DNA of 64,000 nt from Heracleum sosnowskyi (lineage: Eukaryota; Streptophyta; Magnoliopsida; Apiales; Apiaceae): NCBI GenBank assembly GCA_030848705.1, contig CM061243.1, forward strand, positions 102,298,436-102,362,435, given 5' to 3'. Position numbers and translations under genes: made by a program. Below are positions 30,737 to 45,223 of the stretch, piece by piece; position 1 is the stretch's first letter; each line of letters begins with the position of its first letter. A model generated the notes under the pieces. The model was given only the letters and a program-made list of their open reading frames with translations. It searched no databases and was not told the DNA's origin.

Positions 30737-31330
30737 CAGATAAGTAAAACTGAGTACATAAATGTTTAAATTGGAATATAATTAAGTAGATATTATCCTT
30801 GGCCACCCCAATCAACTTAATAATTGATAGAACATATGTTATATCTTAACTACTTAAGGTTTTAAATCTACAGGGTTCTCAACCAGACTAAATATGTTAT
30901 GAACTTTTAATTGTAGACTAAATGTGTTAAAAGTATAACTGAATGCAAAATACTACAGTGACATGGACAATAAATCTTTATCCAAATACGGTGTGAGTAC
31001 CATTTTAGTGGACAGTTGCCATTTCCTAACGTTTACAGTTGACCATGTATGTATGTCAGTATGTGGCACAGTCGACAAAAAATGGTTGGTAACTGATAAT
31101 TTGTGTGCATACTCGCAAATGGTTGTATGGAAGGGCCTCAAATTTAAATGGATATATATCTTGAATCTAAAAAATAAAAATTGTCCGAAAACCGAAACTT
31201 ATGACCCAAAATCAAATTTTTTTTTTTTTTTTTTTGCTAACGATCTATTTTATAAATTTGAATAAAATGAAGTATACGCCTCAGAGAAAACAGAATTAAT
31301 CCCGAAGCTAAAATTCAAGTTGTAAATTGT
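30737..31330. other. Duplicate of the unassigned region upstream of the P450
   Basis: Identical to 7804-8397. No gene recognised. The 19-base T run is reproduced exactly at 31217-31235. Confidence 0.5.
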
Positions 31331-31690
31331 TTTTTTTTGACAAATTTAAAGCAAATTTCATTAACTTGAAAATAACTCGGTCGACACAAATCCCCAACCG
31401 GCTATGCAATCAGGTTTAAAAACAAATAAACGAGCTAAACAATTAATCGCTTTGTTTCCGGATCGCTTAACATAAATAATATAAAAATTCTTTGAAAAAG
31501 AAAAGATTACAATTGGCTTCCCGAGAAATCCAACCTACACCATCCATAAAGCCACTAACATCACAATTGACCTTCACACAATTAATTCCGGTTGTAGTCC
31601 AATGTTCAGAACTTTCAGTTGCATCAACTGAAATTGGAAGGACATATGCCCTCATAATATGAATAATCTTCCATTGTGTAAATTGTTAAG
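31330..31690 (-). mobile_element. LINE 3' end remnant, copy 2
   Basis: Identical to 8397-8757: RNase H-like remnant with HWTTTGINCVKVNCD and NKAINCLARLF, followed by a short A tract on the minus strand. Confidence 0.55.
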
Positions 31691-31719
31691 ATAGGAACAA
31701 ACCTCAAATCTTGATAAAA

Positions 31720-32574
31720 TTCAAGCTCTAAGAGTAATACAGACTTGTAAGTTTAAACTTACAATTCAACTAGTTTAGCTTAACTACTAACTAACATTCA
31801 ACTAGTTTAGCTTGACTAAATAGTAACTTACAATTCAACTAGTTTAGCTTAACTAAATATATGAGCCTAAAATATTAGAGCCCACCCGCAATAGTTCCAT
31901 CCAGTACGGCAGTTTCGCTTTCCTATTTCGCTTGTGCAACATTGTCTCATGTAGTTTTTCCTTCCTTGATCTAAAGTTGCCTAAAGATCACAAACAACCG
32001 GCCGGGTTCTTGGGGCGCTCGCATGCACACTGAGTTATATTCCCATGTTGTTGCCTTATTCTTTCGAGCATGTTCCTTCCATCATCTCGATCCCGAGCAT
32101 TAGCAGCCATTTCACTATCTCCTCCGGCAAGTCCTGGTAAGATATAGCAACCAAGAAAAGTACCTAAATAAATCCATGTCTCAAACTTGAAATCGTGAGA
32201 CAACCTAACAAATATTATGTCATCCATATTCAAGCCCTTATTTCCGGTCGGTCTCAAAGCCGCCTGCAAATCATTCACATTAAAAATCCCACCATCAATG
32301 TTCCGATACACATCCAAATCAGTTCCTTGACATCCACCTTTAACACCCGCAAAACCACCATTCTCATGAGTTTGCCCACCAAATACATACAATTGTAATA
32401 TGTTTACAAAAGAAGATATAAAACATTGCACTTTTCAAATATGTCGACACATAAAATATTGTTTTTTGATAATTAAACGCATTTACATATTCAAAAGGTT
32501 CAAACTCTCTGTATCTCATAAGATATTTCACTATACGAAGAAGTCATTATTACACATATACAATAAAATTAACC
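31720..32574 (-). repeat. Repeat X, second tandem copy
   Basis: Identical to 8787-9641, including the three ATTCAACTAGTTTAGCTT units. It shows the uninterrupted site (GAGACAACCTAACAAATA) that is filled by an LTR in the third copy at 56008-58161. Confidence 0.75.
31988..32431 (-). CDS. Unidentified 147-codon frame in repeat X, copy 2
   Basis: Same translation as the frame at 9055-9498; family unknown. Exact identity carries no information on selection because the whole unit is duplicated. Confidence 0.4.
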   Translation of the reverse strand: MQCFISSFVNILQLYVFGGQTHENGGFAGVKGGCQGTDLDVYRNIDGGIFNVNDLQAALRPTGNKGLNMDDIIFVRLSHDFKFETWIYLGTFLGCYILPGLAGGDSEMAANARDRDDGRNMLERIRQQHGNITQCACERPKNPAGCL

Positions 32575-32641
32575 AAATTGAGAATACTTCTTTGCTTATG
32601 AATACTTCTTCCTCCTCATCCGTCTCATTGACCTCGACAAT

Positions 32642-33769
32642 TGTTGGCTGTGAAAAGCTGCTATGACCATTTTCATCAGACGTGTTTCCCATTAAATAAC
32701 GATTATAGAAGGGGGTTGAATATAATCGTACAAACTAATCGAAATGAAACAGATATTATATGAACAATACCAGCTTTTATTAATCTTTATAAAAAATGAT
32801 ACAAACTCTCTCAAGAAATTGTGAGTTCTTGAGAGCTGCTAGGTTTACAAATACTCGTGTAAGTTGTTACAATATATAAAACATATCATGTACGTTTATA
32901 TACACACACATCTACTCTTTCTGTTACAGAAGATAATCAAACTTAAATGAGATTGATATGCTTGTCGCTTATCTTCCGTAAACAGCTGCTCTTCCTGACT
33001 TTATACAAACCGACATATATAGCAAATCAATCCTCTCCTGAAATCATGGATCAGTATAAATCAGTATAACTACTGATTATGTTAACTCCTGATGATGTCA
33101 TCCATTGTCAGCTAATACACTAAGGGCCCATTTGATAACAACTGAATGAGTACTTATGAACTGAATGAAAGAAACAAAGTCATCCAGATTGTTTGTTTGG
33201 TTGTCTAAAGTTATGAACGAATTAAAAATCAGCCGAATGAGTCCGTCTTAAATTTCTATCTGGACGATTCATGAACTACATTGATTAATGTACTGTGATC
33301 AAAATAGCTTCTTGTCTTTTATATTGTAGCTTTTTTGAAACCTTTTTTTGTCTTACAATTAAATAACAGCACCATTGCTTTTACATTAAACTAAAATTAT
33401 CGTTATCATTACATGTATTTAGGAAACTACAAATTGAATTAGCTGAGAACTATAAAAAAAAATTCATTAAATTTAAATACAAAAAGTATTTTGTAAATAA
33501 CCGCTTAACAATATTGGGAGATACTTTTTATGTAATTTGAATTTTATTTTTTTCAATACAAAAAATAATAATATATATTACATTTTAATATATTTATTTA
33601 TTCAGAAAATATGATTCAGATTTACCAAATGATTTAAATGTACAATTCAGAAATTTAATTCGTTCAGAAATTTTAACCATCCAGAAAATATGATCCAGAT
33701 TTATCAAATGATCCCTAAGTACTCATGCCTTAAATCCTGATGCACTCCTTAAATCAATAATATCCAACA
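32642..33769 (-). repeat. Copia-1 3' LTR, copy 2
   Basis: Duplicate of 9709-10836, TGTTGG...CCAACA ends on the minus strand, with the polypurine tract at 33770-33783. This is a tandem-unit duplicate, not the 5' LTR of the same element. Confidence 0.8.
33124..33715. mobile_element. Tourist-like MITE, copy 2
   Basis: Duplicate of 10191-10782 with the same GGGCCCATTTGATAAC end and TAA target duplications. Confidence 0.85.
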
Positions 33770-33824
33770 ATCTCCCCCAATTTATACTTTGTGAAATAAA
33801 GCATAAATTTCCTTGAAACCTATA

Positions 33825-36800
33825 TCAAATGCTCGCAGGATCAATATGAGGATTTTGCCTTAGATATTCTTTCAAGTTAGTAACTCTGATGAACCTTGAA
33901 TTCCTCTGAAGAAAGTATGTCATTAATTTGTCTTCTCCAGCTAACAGCAGATCAATCATCTTCAAACTTAGACACTTCAACTCAGCATCATCCTTATGAT
34001 CAGTTTGATAGATGGTTGCTCTCAGTTCTTCAACAGAGCTATTCAGGATACTCCTTCCCAGATAAATAAATTTAAGCTTTTCACTATCAGGACTGAAATT
34101 CAGATGTGTAACTCCAAAAGACTCTTCTATATAAACACAACACTTCTTCATTTCAACCTCATTTCCATTCATATCAATGTATTTAGGAGCATAACCAGTA
34201 TATCCAGACTTTGTTCCTTTCAGCTAAAGATCAATACTTGATCAAATTTTCTTTCTCCATCTTCTGCATACTTGATCTTTAGGAACTAGTAGAAAAAGAA
34301 CATAATTCAGTTCTTCCCATCTCTTCATCACAATATCCAGAGCTGATAAAATGAATATAGTTCCATCCTTAAGAAAATACAGAAGTTTCTCTTGAGGAAG
34401 ATTTCCATCATGCAAATAATACACCATTTGAACATATATAAGCTTATCAAGATGTCATTGAGTCATTTTATGATAAGTGGATTTCATATTCACTTGGAAC
34501 GTCCTAAATTGGCTTAAATTGATTGTTTGTACTCAAGTGCGTGGTGTTTTTAATGTGTTTTGTGTTAGTTTATGCAGAGTTGCTTCGTCAGCAGAGAAGT
34601 GGAGTTTCTGTGGTTTGCAGTGGTGTTTTGAGCAATTCTGTGAAGGCCAAGTGGTTGCGGAGCGAGAGAGCGCAAGGAAAAGTCAAAGAAAAGCAAAGTG
34701 GAGATTCTGGACAGAGACCAGGCGCGCCCGCACCCTATCAAGCGCGCCCGCGCTCCCCAAAATCCTGAAAAAGGCAATTCTGAGTCTGAAAAGGAAATTA
34801 GCTGAAGACCAGTCAACCCTGCAGCCTATATAAACTAATGGTGGACGAATTCTGAGACATACATTGAGTTACATACATACATATCCATCCACCGGTGAGG
34901 AGAACAAGAGGACGACTGATTACGAAGATCTAGTTTTCAACTTATCTTTGTATTCTTCTAATTAGGCGATACTTTGGATTCTCGTTTGTTCTTTCATAAA
35001 TCCTAGCACTTTTATTCAGTATTCTAGACTTATTATTATCATGTTTTCATCAGAACCCACGATGATGAACGGTTCGATTATGAACTAATCATCGTCGTGG
35101 GATTCTAACGGATTTATTTATGGATTTTAGTAGTTAATTGTTTTAAAGATGTGTGTGTGATGGCTAATTGATATCCTAGTTTGGTTGTGCTTATTCTTCT
35201 TGGATGCGTAGCTAACATCTAAGTTGTTTGTTAATCTCTATTGATTGCGAAAGTGGATATAGAGGTTTAGAACTTACCATGCTAGCATAGGTTTATGTAT
35301 GTTTGTCATGCATGATTCGTAGGTGATTTTAACCATCTTACCTGCCCTATGTAATCTGAATGGATAACTTGCTCGTTAAACCGTTATGTTTTCAAATCTT
35401 ATAGACATATAGGGTCTAAGCATAATTGGTGTCTGCTTAACTTCTATCTCTTTTGTGGATGTTTGAGTGGTTTGGTATACGTATACTGAAAGGTAGCGTG
35501 TACTGATTTCGTGTTATCCGATTAGTTATCACAACCGTCACATGCATTGATTAAAGACAAAAGACTCTAGATGAAGTACTTAATGAAGTTAGGATCCCAT
35601 GTTTATTCTCATAAGTAATTAAACAGCAATCTCTTTAGTTAATTAAATTCTTGTTAAGTTGAATAGTTAATTTAGTTAATCAAAACACAAACTTGATACT
35701 TGTCTTAGCATTGAACAATAGCCATACATTGTTGCAAAGGTGCATAACTATAATAACCAAAGCAGTCTCTGTGGGAACAAACTCTACTTTATCATATATT
35801 ACTTGTGACCGCGTTTGCTTGCGTGATTTTGTGCGAACAGTTTATCACTTAGATTTTCAGTAAGACATGCTCGATCATAAGATGGTGCTTGAGAAATCAC
35901 TTCAGCTTCTGGATGTCCAAGTCCACCATAAGTTCCTGGTGCTCGACATTTATTCTTCTTCTTCACAAACTCTTCATAAGATCTTCGAAACTTATCTGAT
36001 TTGGAAAATCCAACAATATCAGATAAACTTTGAAGATTTCCACCAGATTTGAAGATTTCATTTATGAGAAGACCATCCTTGCTGTCTCTCACATCATAGC
36101 CTTTGCCTTTGTAACATTTCTTCTTGAAATCAGAGAAGCTTCCATAACTTTTAGAAACATCATTCATTTTTATCAAGTACTCTTCTAGAATAACTCCGGA
36201 TTTTGCAAACTTAATTCCTCTTAAAGAATTAAAATATGTTCTTTCAACCTATTCAGCTGTCACTACATATTCAGGAGTTCTCAAATAGAAAATTTGTTTG
36301 TCAGTACTTGATTGATCTTTCTTCTCTGTATCTTTCCTTTCACCTTAAGACCTTTGAATATTCTCATATTGAGAATCAAACCTTCCAGTAATTGTCTCAG
36401 TGCTCTTTCTTCTTCTAACAAAAGGAGTGATTTCCTCTGCTTCAATTTCAACTTCAGCAGAATCATTCACAAGTGGAGTTTCTGCTAACAGTTTCTTCCC
36501 TTTATCTTTTTCAGGAATAAAAAGTAGACTTGATGTGACTCTAGCAACAGAACTTGAAGCTTCTTTGATCACTACGCCTTTCATTGGTTCTGTAGTTGAC
36601 TTGGTAGCTAGCTCTTCATTTTCCTCTACCACGACCTCTACCTCTATTTCCTCTTCTTCCTCTTCCACCAGTTTCCTTATGATTTTTCAACATATCAAAT
36701 TCTATTCTTTGAGCATTAACCATTTCTTCAATATCCTCACCAGGATACATTTCTTGAAGAAACTTTCTTGCTTGTTGATCATTGAAAGCTTCCAGTCTAG

Positions 36801-39800
36801 GATTTTTGTAGTGCACAACTTCTTCTGTTCCACCAATGTTCACAGTTTGATGGAATTTCATAGCTTGATCAGTAGTTGTCACAATTAAATCTTCAGACTG
36901 TTGCGTTGTGCCAGATCCAGAGGCTTGAGTTGACTGTTGTCTTTGTGATTGACTAGTCCTTTCAACAATTGAAGCGACAGCAGCATCAGTGGTCTCTTTC
37001 TGTTGACTTGAGCCTCCATCAGGAGCATCATCTCTTCTCTGTACTTGTAACTCCGCAGAGCATTTGGACTGAACTATCTTCTCCCCTTTTTTGGCATCAG
37101 TACCATCGTCAGGAACCATAATAGAGAGAAGTAAACCAAGTTTAGCATCCATTGATTTAAAAGTCTCCTCAAGAGCTGCAACTCTCTTTTCAAGAGAAAC
37201 TTGATCCTTGTGAATAGATTGAAAGTCCTTCTTCTGAAGAGCAAGATCTTTAAGATGAATGTCAACAAAATTAGCAACACTTTTTGCATTTGACTCCTTG
37301 ACAGCAGCAATCTCTTCAAAAATAGCCTTGAGCATAAGAGAGGTGCCTTTCAGATGAGTCTTGAGATCAGAAGACTTGATTTTCTTGAAGGCTCTTTCCA
37401 CATGATGATGTGCATTAGATATGCGAATTGCAGTAGTAGGTTATGTCCATGAAGATTGTTATTGACTCCTTCTGTGAGCAATAGAGACATTATTGTGATC
37501 ATCTTCAGGACCATAATCAGAACCATCAGAACTATCAGAGCCAGCATCATCATCAAGAGCAACATCAGAAGTAGGAACATCAGGATTTACAGGATTGGAA
37601 GAAGAGACATCCAATGTACCTGTAACAGATAAATCAGGTAGCCCTAAATCTCTCTTTTCTTTTTCAGTGATCTCATCACTTCTCACCAACTCAGTGTTTT
37701 GACTGTAGAGAGTCAGACTTAGCACACTTGAATGCAAAGCATTCACTCTCATTTCTACCTCTCCTTTTTCCAGTTCAGGAGATTGCCAACTCATAATTTT
37801 CATTTTTCACTAAATATTTTCTCACATCCTCACATGACAGGCTCAGATCTCTCAGTGTAGAAGAAATAAGAGGTGGCAGAGAAAAGGTAGGTGCAATCAT
37901 AAAGATAGGGGTTCCCTCATCAAAGGGTCTATCTATAATCATACTGACACTAGGAGAATAAACAACCAGAGCAGAGTCAGGATTAGAAACCATACATGTG
38001 TCGTCAATGTCCATTGGAACTGAAGATAATGGTTGAATAAAAAGAGGATCGGCCACAATATTCTGGAATTCTTTTGTACTTTGAACATAAGGTTTTTGTG
38101 GAGCCTAGACATCAGGGACTGCTTCAGAATTAAGAGCTGAAGGTTCTTGTGTGTCCTGTCCAACAGTGTGGTCTTCATCAGGAGTTGATGGTTCTTGTGG
38201 GACCAGAGGTTCAGAAGCTGCTACATCTTTTTCTTGTGTAGGTACTTGTGTGCTTCCCTCATTGACTTGATCGTCAAAGTGAGAAATGATATCATCTTCC
38301 AGAGCCCCTTGAGCATTGTCAGGAATTATCTGAGAAGATATCTGATCAGTCAGTATCAATTGCTCCAAGCATGCATCTACTCTTTGAGTAGATGGTTCTT
38401 GTGTGGTTTGATCAGTATGGATTGCTATCTCATATTGAGAGCTAGGTTCGTGTGGATCATGATCAGCAATAGGAGCATGAGTTATCTTTTCCTTGACCAT
38501 TCTTCTTTTTGTTCTTGCAAAACAAATCTTTCTCTTTAGTCTTGTAGAGGCAGCAACTTCTTTTTGTGCCTCATGTGCAAGTTCTCTGACTCGGTCATAT
38601 AAGATCTCAATTATCCTCCAAGGTGGTGAGGTGGTGATGGAGGTGGAGTTGAGTCAGAAATAGTTACTTTCTCATGTGAAGATAATACATCAGTATTAAT
38701 GGCAGCAGGAAGAATGACAGTAGCAGAAGTTGTTGTTTCCACGGGAATTATTGTATCATCAGTACCTGGATGTACTTCTGTATCTCCTGTTACCAAGGCA
38801 TCAGAAGCATCCTTGTCATGAAGAGCCTTATGCAATTCATCAACTGCTTCAAAGTGAGAGGTGATATTTGCCTTTATCAAACGTTTTCTCTTAGGTGGTG
38901 GAGAAGGTTCAAGAGTAACAATAACAGAAGTGACAGGAGAAGATTTCTTGAACAGTACTGAGAGAGGTACTTTATCATCATCAGAATCAAAATCAGAACT
39001 AAGAACAGTTGTATGTTTTGTCCTAGAGAGCAATGAATTTTCTGTCATACCAGTTGTTTGACCGCCTTGTTTTTCCACTATTTGTGAGGGATTTGGTGAC
39101 AAGGTCCTTAATCCTGAAGGCTGAGAATGCCTTACAGATTTAGCTAACCTTGTATGTTTTACAACTTGTTGCTTTTGAGAGCTACCAGAGGTGGGATTTA
39201 AGTGTTTAGATACATGTGTGGGTTGTGTACTTGGGTTAGATCCAGAGGGGGTATCAACTGCTGACCTCTGAATCCTAGTACCAAAATCTCTTCCATAAAC
39301 AGTAGGCATTCTCTCTTGTAAGATTTGCCTGACCTGAATATGATACTCAACATTACCAACAAATAATTGCTTGTTCTTGTTTGTATACTCCTGAAAAGAT
39401 CTAGAAGTTTTTTTAAACACAGGTAATAAGTCATCATCCATGAATGCAACATTAGGGCAGAGATGCTTAAAAATCAGATGTAAAAATCTACCAAAATAGA
39501 CTACACTCCGATTTTCAGTTATTCTATTACCTATATACTCAATAAGCATGCTAACAATATTATAATCATAGCCATAGATAAGAGAGTACCCGATGTTTTG
39601 GGTGGCCTGTGTGAGAGCATCAAAATTTGAACTTTTGTTCATGAAACATTTACCAATGGAATCAAAGAAAAAATTCCATTCCTGCCTGAGTTTGGTCCTG
39701 ACCAACTTCCCCATACGGGTCATATCACCGTTGTACCCAAGTTGACTAATGAACTCCCTTAGCACATTATCATAAAAGGATGGGGTGAATGATGTAGGAT

Positions 39801-40128
39801 TTCCCAGCCTTAAAGCTTCCATTACAACACCGACAGTAATGTTGTAAAGATTATGTCTGTAGGAGAAGGTCAACCTTGGTTGGGTATTGTCAATACCTAG
39901 AGTATAAGTAGCAGTACTCCATATCTGAATCACTGCCTTTGTAGAAATTGTCTTTGGTTGGGTTAGAGCATACCCAATTGAGCTTAAGGCAATAAAATCT
40001 TAAATAAGATGAAACTCAGCAGGAGCAACATCATTATCAGGAATTGCAGAATAGTTGTTGGTAACAAACACAATATCCTCATGAGTAATGTTCTTATTCA
40101 CTGGAGGTGGAAAATGCATTGCTGCCAT
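33825..40128 (-). pseudogene. Copia-1 accessory ORF, copy 2
   Basis: Duplicate of 10892-17195 with the same TAA (40002-40000), the same frameshifts and the same solo LTR. Since both copies share every defect, decay preceded the duplication. Confidence 0.7.
34471..35839 (+). mobile_element. Gypsy-type solo LTR, copy 2
   Basis: Duplicate of 11538-12906 with the same imperfect TTTTA/GTTTA target duplication. Confidence 0.8.
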
Positions 40129-40637
40129 TTTGGAAAATTTTAGGGTTCTAGAGAAAGAAAGGATGTCTGCACTTAAGAAAAATTAGAGATAATAATTTTA
40201 ATGAGATGTGTAGTATATTTTGTTTACTCTAGACAACAATTGTCTTCCGTAAAATGTGAGTCATGATGATAGTGATACAGATTACGTGCACGAATTAACA
40301 ACGCACGACTTCTGATGCCCTCGTGATTGTAGCGCGATACACACATTGTGTGTATATATTGGCGCGTGTGCACCACTTTCCACTTATATATGTTTATAAT
40401 TGAACAAATTATATAAGCAAATTAGAATTAAATCCCTGCAATAAGATAAAACAATTAAAAGATAATCAAATCAAAAAAATGATTTAATTTCTTTTTGCCA
40501 CAGGAATTAAAGTGGAATCTCAAGAAATCCAACAGCCGTTTAAACTGTCTCGCGAATAGGCACTTCTCAAATTCTCCATAAAAGAACTGTCATCACGTAT
40601 GATGACTTTTCACATTCTTCAATATCAGTGTATAAAG
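40129..40637. promoter_or_regulatory. Putative divergent promoter, copy 2
   Basis: Duplicate of 17196-17704: TATAAAG at 40631, inverted repeat at 40589-40606, 19-bp palindrome at 40337-40355, and TATATAAG on the minus strand at 40383-40390. Confidence 0.5.
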
Positions 40638-40703
40638 ACTACCTTCATCTTCATCATTTCTCATTTGGCTCCGGTCTTTCCATTTCCTTCCAACCATCAA
40701 AAC

Positions 40704-41256
40704 TAGACCTGGCAATTCGTTTGTGTCGTGTATTTTCGGGTCGTGTACTTTTGTGTTTCGTGTACATGAGTGCTAAACACAAAACTGACCTGTTTAGGTT
40801 CGTGTACTTTCCGTGTCGTGTACCTTTCGTGTCGTGTACTTTTCGTCTCGTGTTTCATGTAATTTTAAATAAAAATAAAAATATTTAAATATTTAAATAT
40901 TTAATTTTCCAGTTAAATTTTAACAAATATATTTTAAAAATATATATTTATATCATATTTATAAATAATATAATAAAATTTTGTATAAATATATAATAAT
41001 TATTAATTTATCTAATTTAAATATTAGAAAAATCTAATATAAATATAAATATACAAATATAGATTTATTTATATCGTGTACTTCGTGTCGTGCCGTATAC
41101 CCAAAGGGTAAACACAAAACTGACACTAAATCACGGTCGTGTACTTTCGTGTTCGTGTACATTCGTGTCGTGTACCCAAAACGCAAACACAAACACTAAA
41201 TTTTTGTGTCATTTTCATATCGTGTTGTCGAGTCGTGTGAAAAATTGTCGGGTCTA
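40704..41256. mobile_element. hAT-type MITE, copy 2
   Basis: Duplicate of 17771-18323 with 8-bp ATCAAAAC target duplications at 40696-40703 and 41257-41264. Confidence 0.93.
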
Positions 41257-41280
41257 ATCAAAACCCTCTTTTCTGATACA

Positions 41281-41677
41281 ATGGCTGCTCTATTCCAGTT
41301 CATGCCTATGGAGGAATTCTTGGAGATGGAGTGGCAGCAACAAGCAAACTATTTGCTTGACGAGATGCAAGCGTTGTTGTTCTTGGATGGAGAAGGTCTC
41401 ATTGTTGATGGTGAGTTCGCAGAAGGACCACTCTCCAACCCTCATGTTCACATCATTCTCCCTGGTCCATTTGACGAGCCAATCTTGGGTGAAGATGAGG
41501 CTCAAGCAAACCCTTTTGCTTCTCCTACAAAGAAGTTATGATGAGGGGACTGAGGAGGATACTAACCGTGATTCCTGCAAAGTTCAAGCAGGAAAAAGGA
41601 AACGAGACGATGATGATGATTCATCATCAGGAGGATGTCATGCAATTGACATTCCTTCTGTTGTCCTTTGTAACTGA
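41281..41677 (+). pseudogene. Antisense small acidic protein gene, copy 2
   Basis: Duplicate of 18348-18744, with the same one-base frame break before YDEGTEEDTNRD and the same KRKR cluster. Confidence 0.5.
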
Positions 41678-42221
41678 ATGTTCAAACGGACATCTTCAGG
41701 GAAGAAGATGCACAATAGCTTCTGACTCTATCTGTTCTTCTCCTGATGAACAGATGGTTGTCCTCTCTGAAGATCTGTTTCCCTCAATATTCAAACTATT
41801 ATAACCTTTAGGGAGTAGTAAGGCATCTCTCTATAGCAACAATGTTAGACAAGATCTACAGGAGAGATTAGCTAGACAGAGTAGTATGATAGCATATTTT
41901 GTATAAAGTCGGATGAATGTATATGAAATATTTTGAATCAATGAATGAAAAGAATCAAAATTTCCTTATCCATTATTGTATTTGACTTTATTTCTATTTG
42001 AGCAAAATGTCAGTACTTGATGAATGTATGTATGAATTTGACTGAGTACTTAATGAAAGACTCAATCAATTAACACATGCAACTAGTTGTCATCAGTAAT
42101 GAAAAACTATCAGGATTTAATACTTGTGCTAAAATCCTAACGCTTAAGATATCAGTACTTGTAAACTATCAGGATTTATTACTTACTTGCAAATCCTGAC
42201 CCCCTGATTATCAGTATTTAC
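41678..42221. other. Copia-1 spacer after pol, copy 2
   Basis: Duplicate of 18745-19288; no gene seen. Confidence 0.5.
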
Positions 42222-45059
42222 TTACTCATAGGTAACCATTCCAAGTTCATTTACCAGTCGAGTAAATACTGCTTTTGCTTGTGGCTTGGTAAAAATATCA
42301 ACCAATTGTTGATCAGTAGGAACAAAATGAAGTTCAATTGTTCCTTCCATCACATGTTCACGAATGAAGTGATACCTGATACTGATATGCTTGGTAACCG
42401 AATGTTGGACTGGATTTCATGTCATTGCAATAGCACTTTGATTATCATAATAAATAGGAATTTTAGAAAAGTGAAAACCATAGTCCAATAGCTGATTTTT
42501 CATCCACAGTATATAAGCACAACAGCTTCCAGCAGCAATGTACTCAGCTTCAGCAGTTGATGTTGAGATAGATTTATGTTTCTTGCTAAACCATGAAACT
42601 AGTCTTCCTCCCAAAAACTTACAACTGCCTGAGGTGCTTTTCATCTCTATCTTGCATCCAGCAAAATCAACATCTGAGTAGCCTATCAGACTAAAATCTG
42701 ATGCCCTAGGATACCACAAACCAAGTTTGGTGTCCCTTTGAGATATCTGAAGATTCTTTTGACTGCTATCAGATGAGGTTCTCTAGGTTGAGACTAAAAC
42801 CTAGCACAAAGACAGGTAGCAAACATGATATCTGGTCTGCTTGCACTAAGATAAAGAAGAGAGCCAATCATTTCTCTGTAGCTTGTCACATCTACTTCAA
42901 CTCCTTGTTTGGAGTCAAGTTTAGTAGATATGGCCATGGGAGTGCTTGTAGTAGCACTATCTTGCATATTGAATTTCTTGAGCAGGTTTCTTGTATACTT
43001 AGACTGATTTATAAAAATCCCTTCTTCAGTCTGCTTGACTTGTAAGCCCAAGGAATAGCTCATTTTTCCCATCATGCTCATCTGATATCTTGACTGCATT
43101 AGTTTAGCAAACTTCTGACACATCTTGTCATTAGTAGACCCAAAAATGATATCATCAACATATATCTTAACTAAAAGCAAGTCATTACCCTTTTGAATGT
43201 AAAACAGGGTTTTATCAATGGTACCTCTTATGAAACCACTTTCAAGAAGAAACTGAGTTTCATACCATGCTCTTGGTGTTTTCTTTAATCCATACAGTGC
43301 TTTATCCAATCTATACACATGATCTGGATATTTGGGATCAACAAATTCTGGAGGTTGCTCAACATACACCTCTTCCTCCAATTCTCCATTGAGAAAAGCA
43401 CTTTTGACATCCATCTGGAAAACTTTGAATTTCATATTTGCAGCATATGCTAGAAATATTCTGATTTCTTCAAATCTTGCAATAGGAGCAAAGGTTTCAT
43501 CATAATCAATACATTCTTTTTGAGAATATCCCTTTGCAACGAGCCTTGTTTTATTCCTGGCTATTATTCCATCAGAATCAGTCTTATTTCTGAAGACTCA
43601 TTTTGTTCCCACAATGGACCTATTCTTGGATCTTGGCACTAGTTTCCAGACTTCATTTCTTTCAAACTCATTTAGTTCTTCTTGCATTGCAGTTACCCAA
43701 TCAGCATCTTTTAATGCATCTTCAACTTTCTTTGGTTCTTCTTTAGAAAGGAAGTTGTGAAATAGACATTTATTTTGAGTTGCATTTCTGGTTTGGACGC
43801 CATCATCAGGATCTCCAATGATCAGATCAGGAGTATGTGCCTGAGTCCATCTTCTTGCTATTGGAAACTAAGACCTAGAACTTGATGCTCCCCCTACATC
43901 AGTTGCCTCTTCAAAAGAACTTTCTTAGGTTGTTTGAGACGCTCCCCCTGAGTTCGAGCCCTCCTGATTTTTTTCTGACTGGTCATCAGTATTTAAACTT
44001 GACTCCATAGTATTTCCTGATGAGTCGTCAGTTCTTGTACTGCTATTTGAACTTTCACCAGTATCAGTATTGGATGATGTAGTCTCTTCATGCTGAGAAT
44101 GTTCAGACTCCCCCTCAACATGATCATCATTTTCTTCATCAGGAATTGGATCAGCAGTATTATCATCCTCAATTTCAAGTTCATCTCCAAAAATCAGTTC
44201 TTCATGAACATCTTCACTGATTCATGTAATCTTTTTGTCATCAAATGATACATTTATTGAGAGACTAATAATTCTTGTCCGCAGATTATACACTTTGTAT
44301 GCTTTTGTTGTATCAGGATAACCAACAAAAATTCCTTCATCTACTTTTGGTTCAAATTTTCCAAGTTGCTCAGGATGAGTTCTCAGAATAAAACATTTAC
44401 ATCCAAAGATATGTAGATGTTTCAGACTCAACTTCTTCCCCTTAATCATATGATAAGGAGTCTTTCCATGTTGAGTTCTCCAATGTGTAGTTTTGTGTAT
44501 AGCATGCAGTATTCACAGCTTCTGCCCAAAAGTATATGGGCAGTTTTTCCTCTCCTAACATGGTTCTGCCAGCTTCTATCAGAGTTCTATTCTTTCTTTT
44601 AACAATCCCATTCTGTTGAGGAGTGCCACGTGCAAAGAATTGCTGCACAATTCCTTTTGACTTGCAGAACTCTTCCATTCTTGAGTTTTTAAACTCAGTT
44701 CCATTATCACTTTTTAATATCCTTACTTTGTTGGTAGATCCATTTTCCAGAAGGGTGACATGATCCATCAGAATCTCTGAAGTTTCATCCTTTTTGAACA
44801 AGGTATACCCAAGTATACCTAGAGTATTCATCAACAATTACAAGAGTGTATCTTTTCTTGTTGATTGACATGACATTTACAGGACCGAACAAATCTAGAT
44901 GAAGTAAGTGATAAGGAGTATCGATTGAGGATTCAGTTTTACTCTTGAAGCTAGTCCTTCTTTGCTTGGCCTTCTGACAAGAATCACAGAGGCCATCAGG
45001 AGTATACATTGTCTTTGGTAATCCTCTCACAAGATCTTTTCTCACTAACTCATTTATGT
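42222..45059 (-). pseudogene. Copia-1 pol remnant, copy 2
   Basis: Duplicate of 19289-22126: integrase, YVDD reverse transcriptase and RNase H with the same stops and frameshifts. Confidence 0.92.
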
Positions 45060-45223
45060 CACTACTAGAAAAACGTTAATAGACATCGCCCCTTTTACAT
45101 CGGTTAAGAAAACCACCGATGTTAAATATATTTTTAACATCAAAAAATTTTAAAACGATGTTAAACAGCTTTCCGGACATCAATTCTTAAAACAACTGAT
45201 GTCTTTATCTATTTTTAGAAAAC
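45060..45223. repeat. CACTA-2 left terminal and subterminal repeats, copy 2
   Basis: Duplicate of 22127-22290. Confidence 0.82.

Larger units (their letters stand above)
32642..45059 (-). mobile_element. Copia-1, copy 2
   Basis: Exact duplicate of 9709-22126: 3' LTR, polypurine tract, accessory ORF, antisense ORF and pol remnant on the minus strand, cut by CACTA-2 at 45060. Same nested MITEs and solo LTR. Confidence 0.92.

Noticed and set aside
9709..33769. Reading the two Copia-1 LTRs (9709 and 32642) as the 5' and 3' LTRs of one element
   Set aside because: Both are followed by the same polypurine tract on the same side and both belong to the 22,933-bp repeat; neither has a primer binding site next to it.
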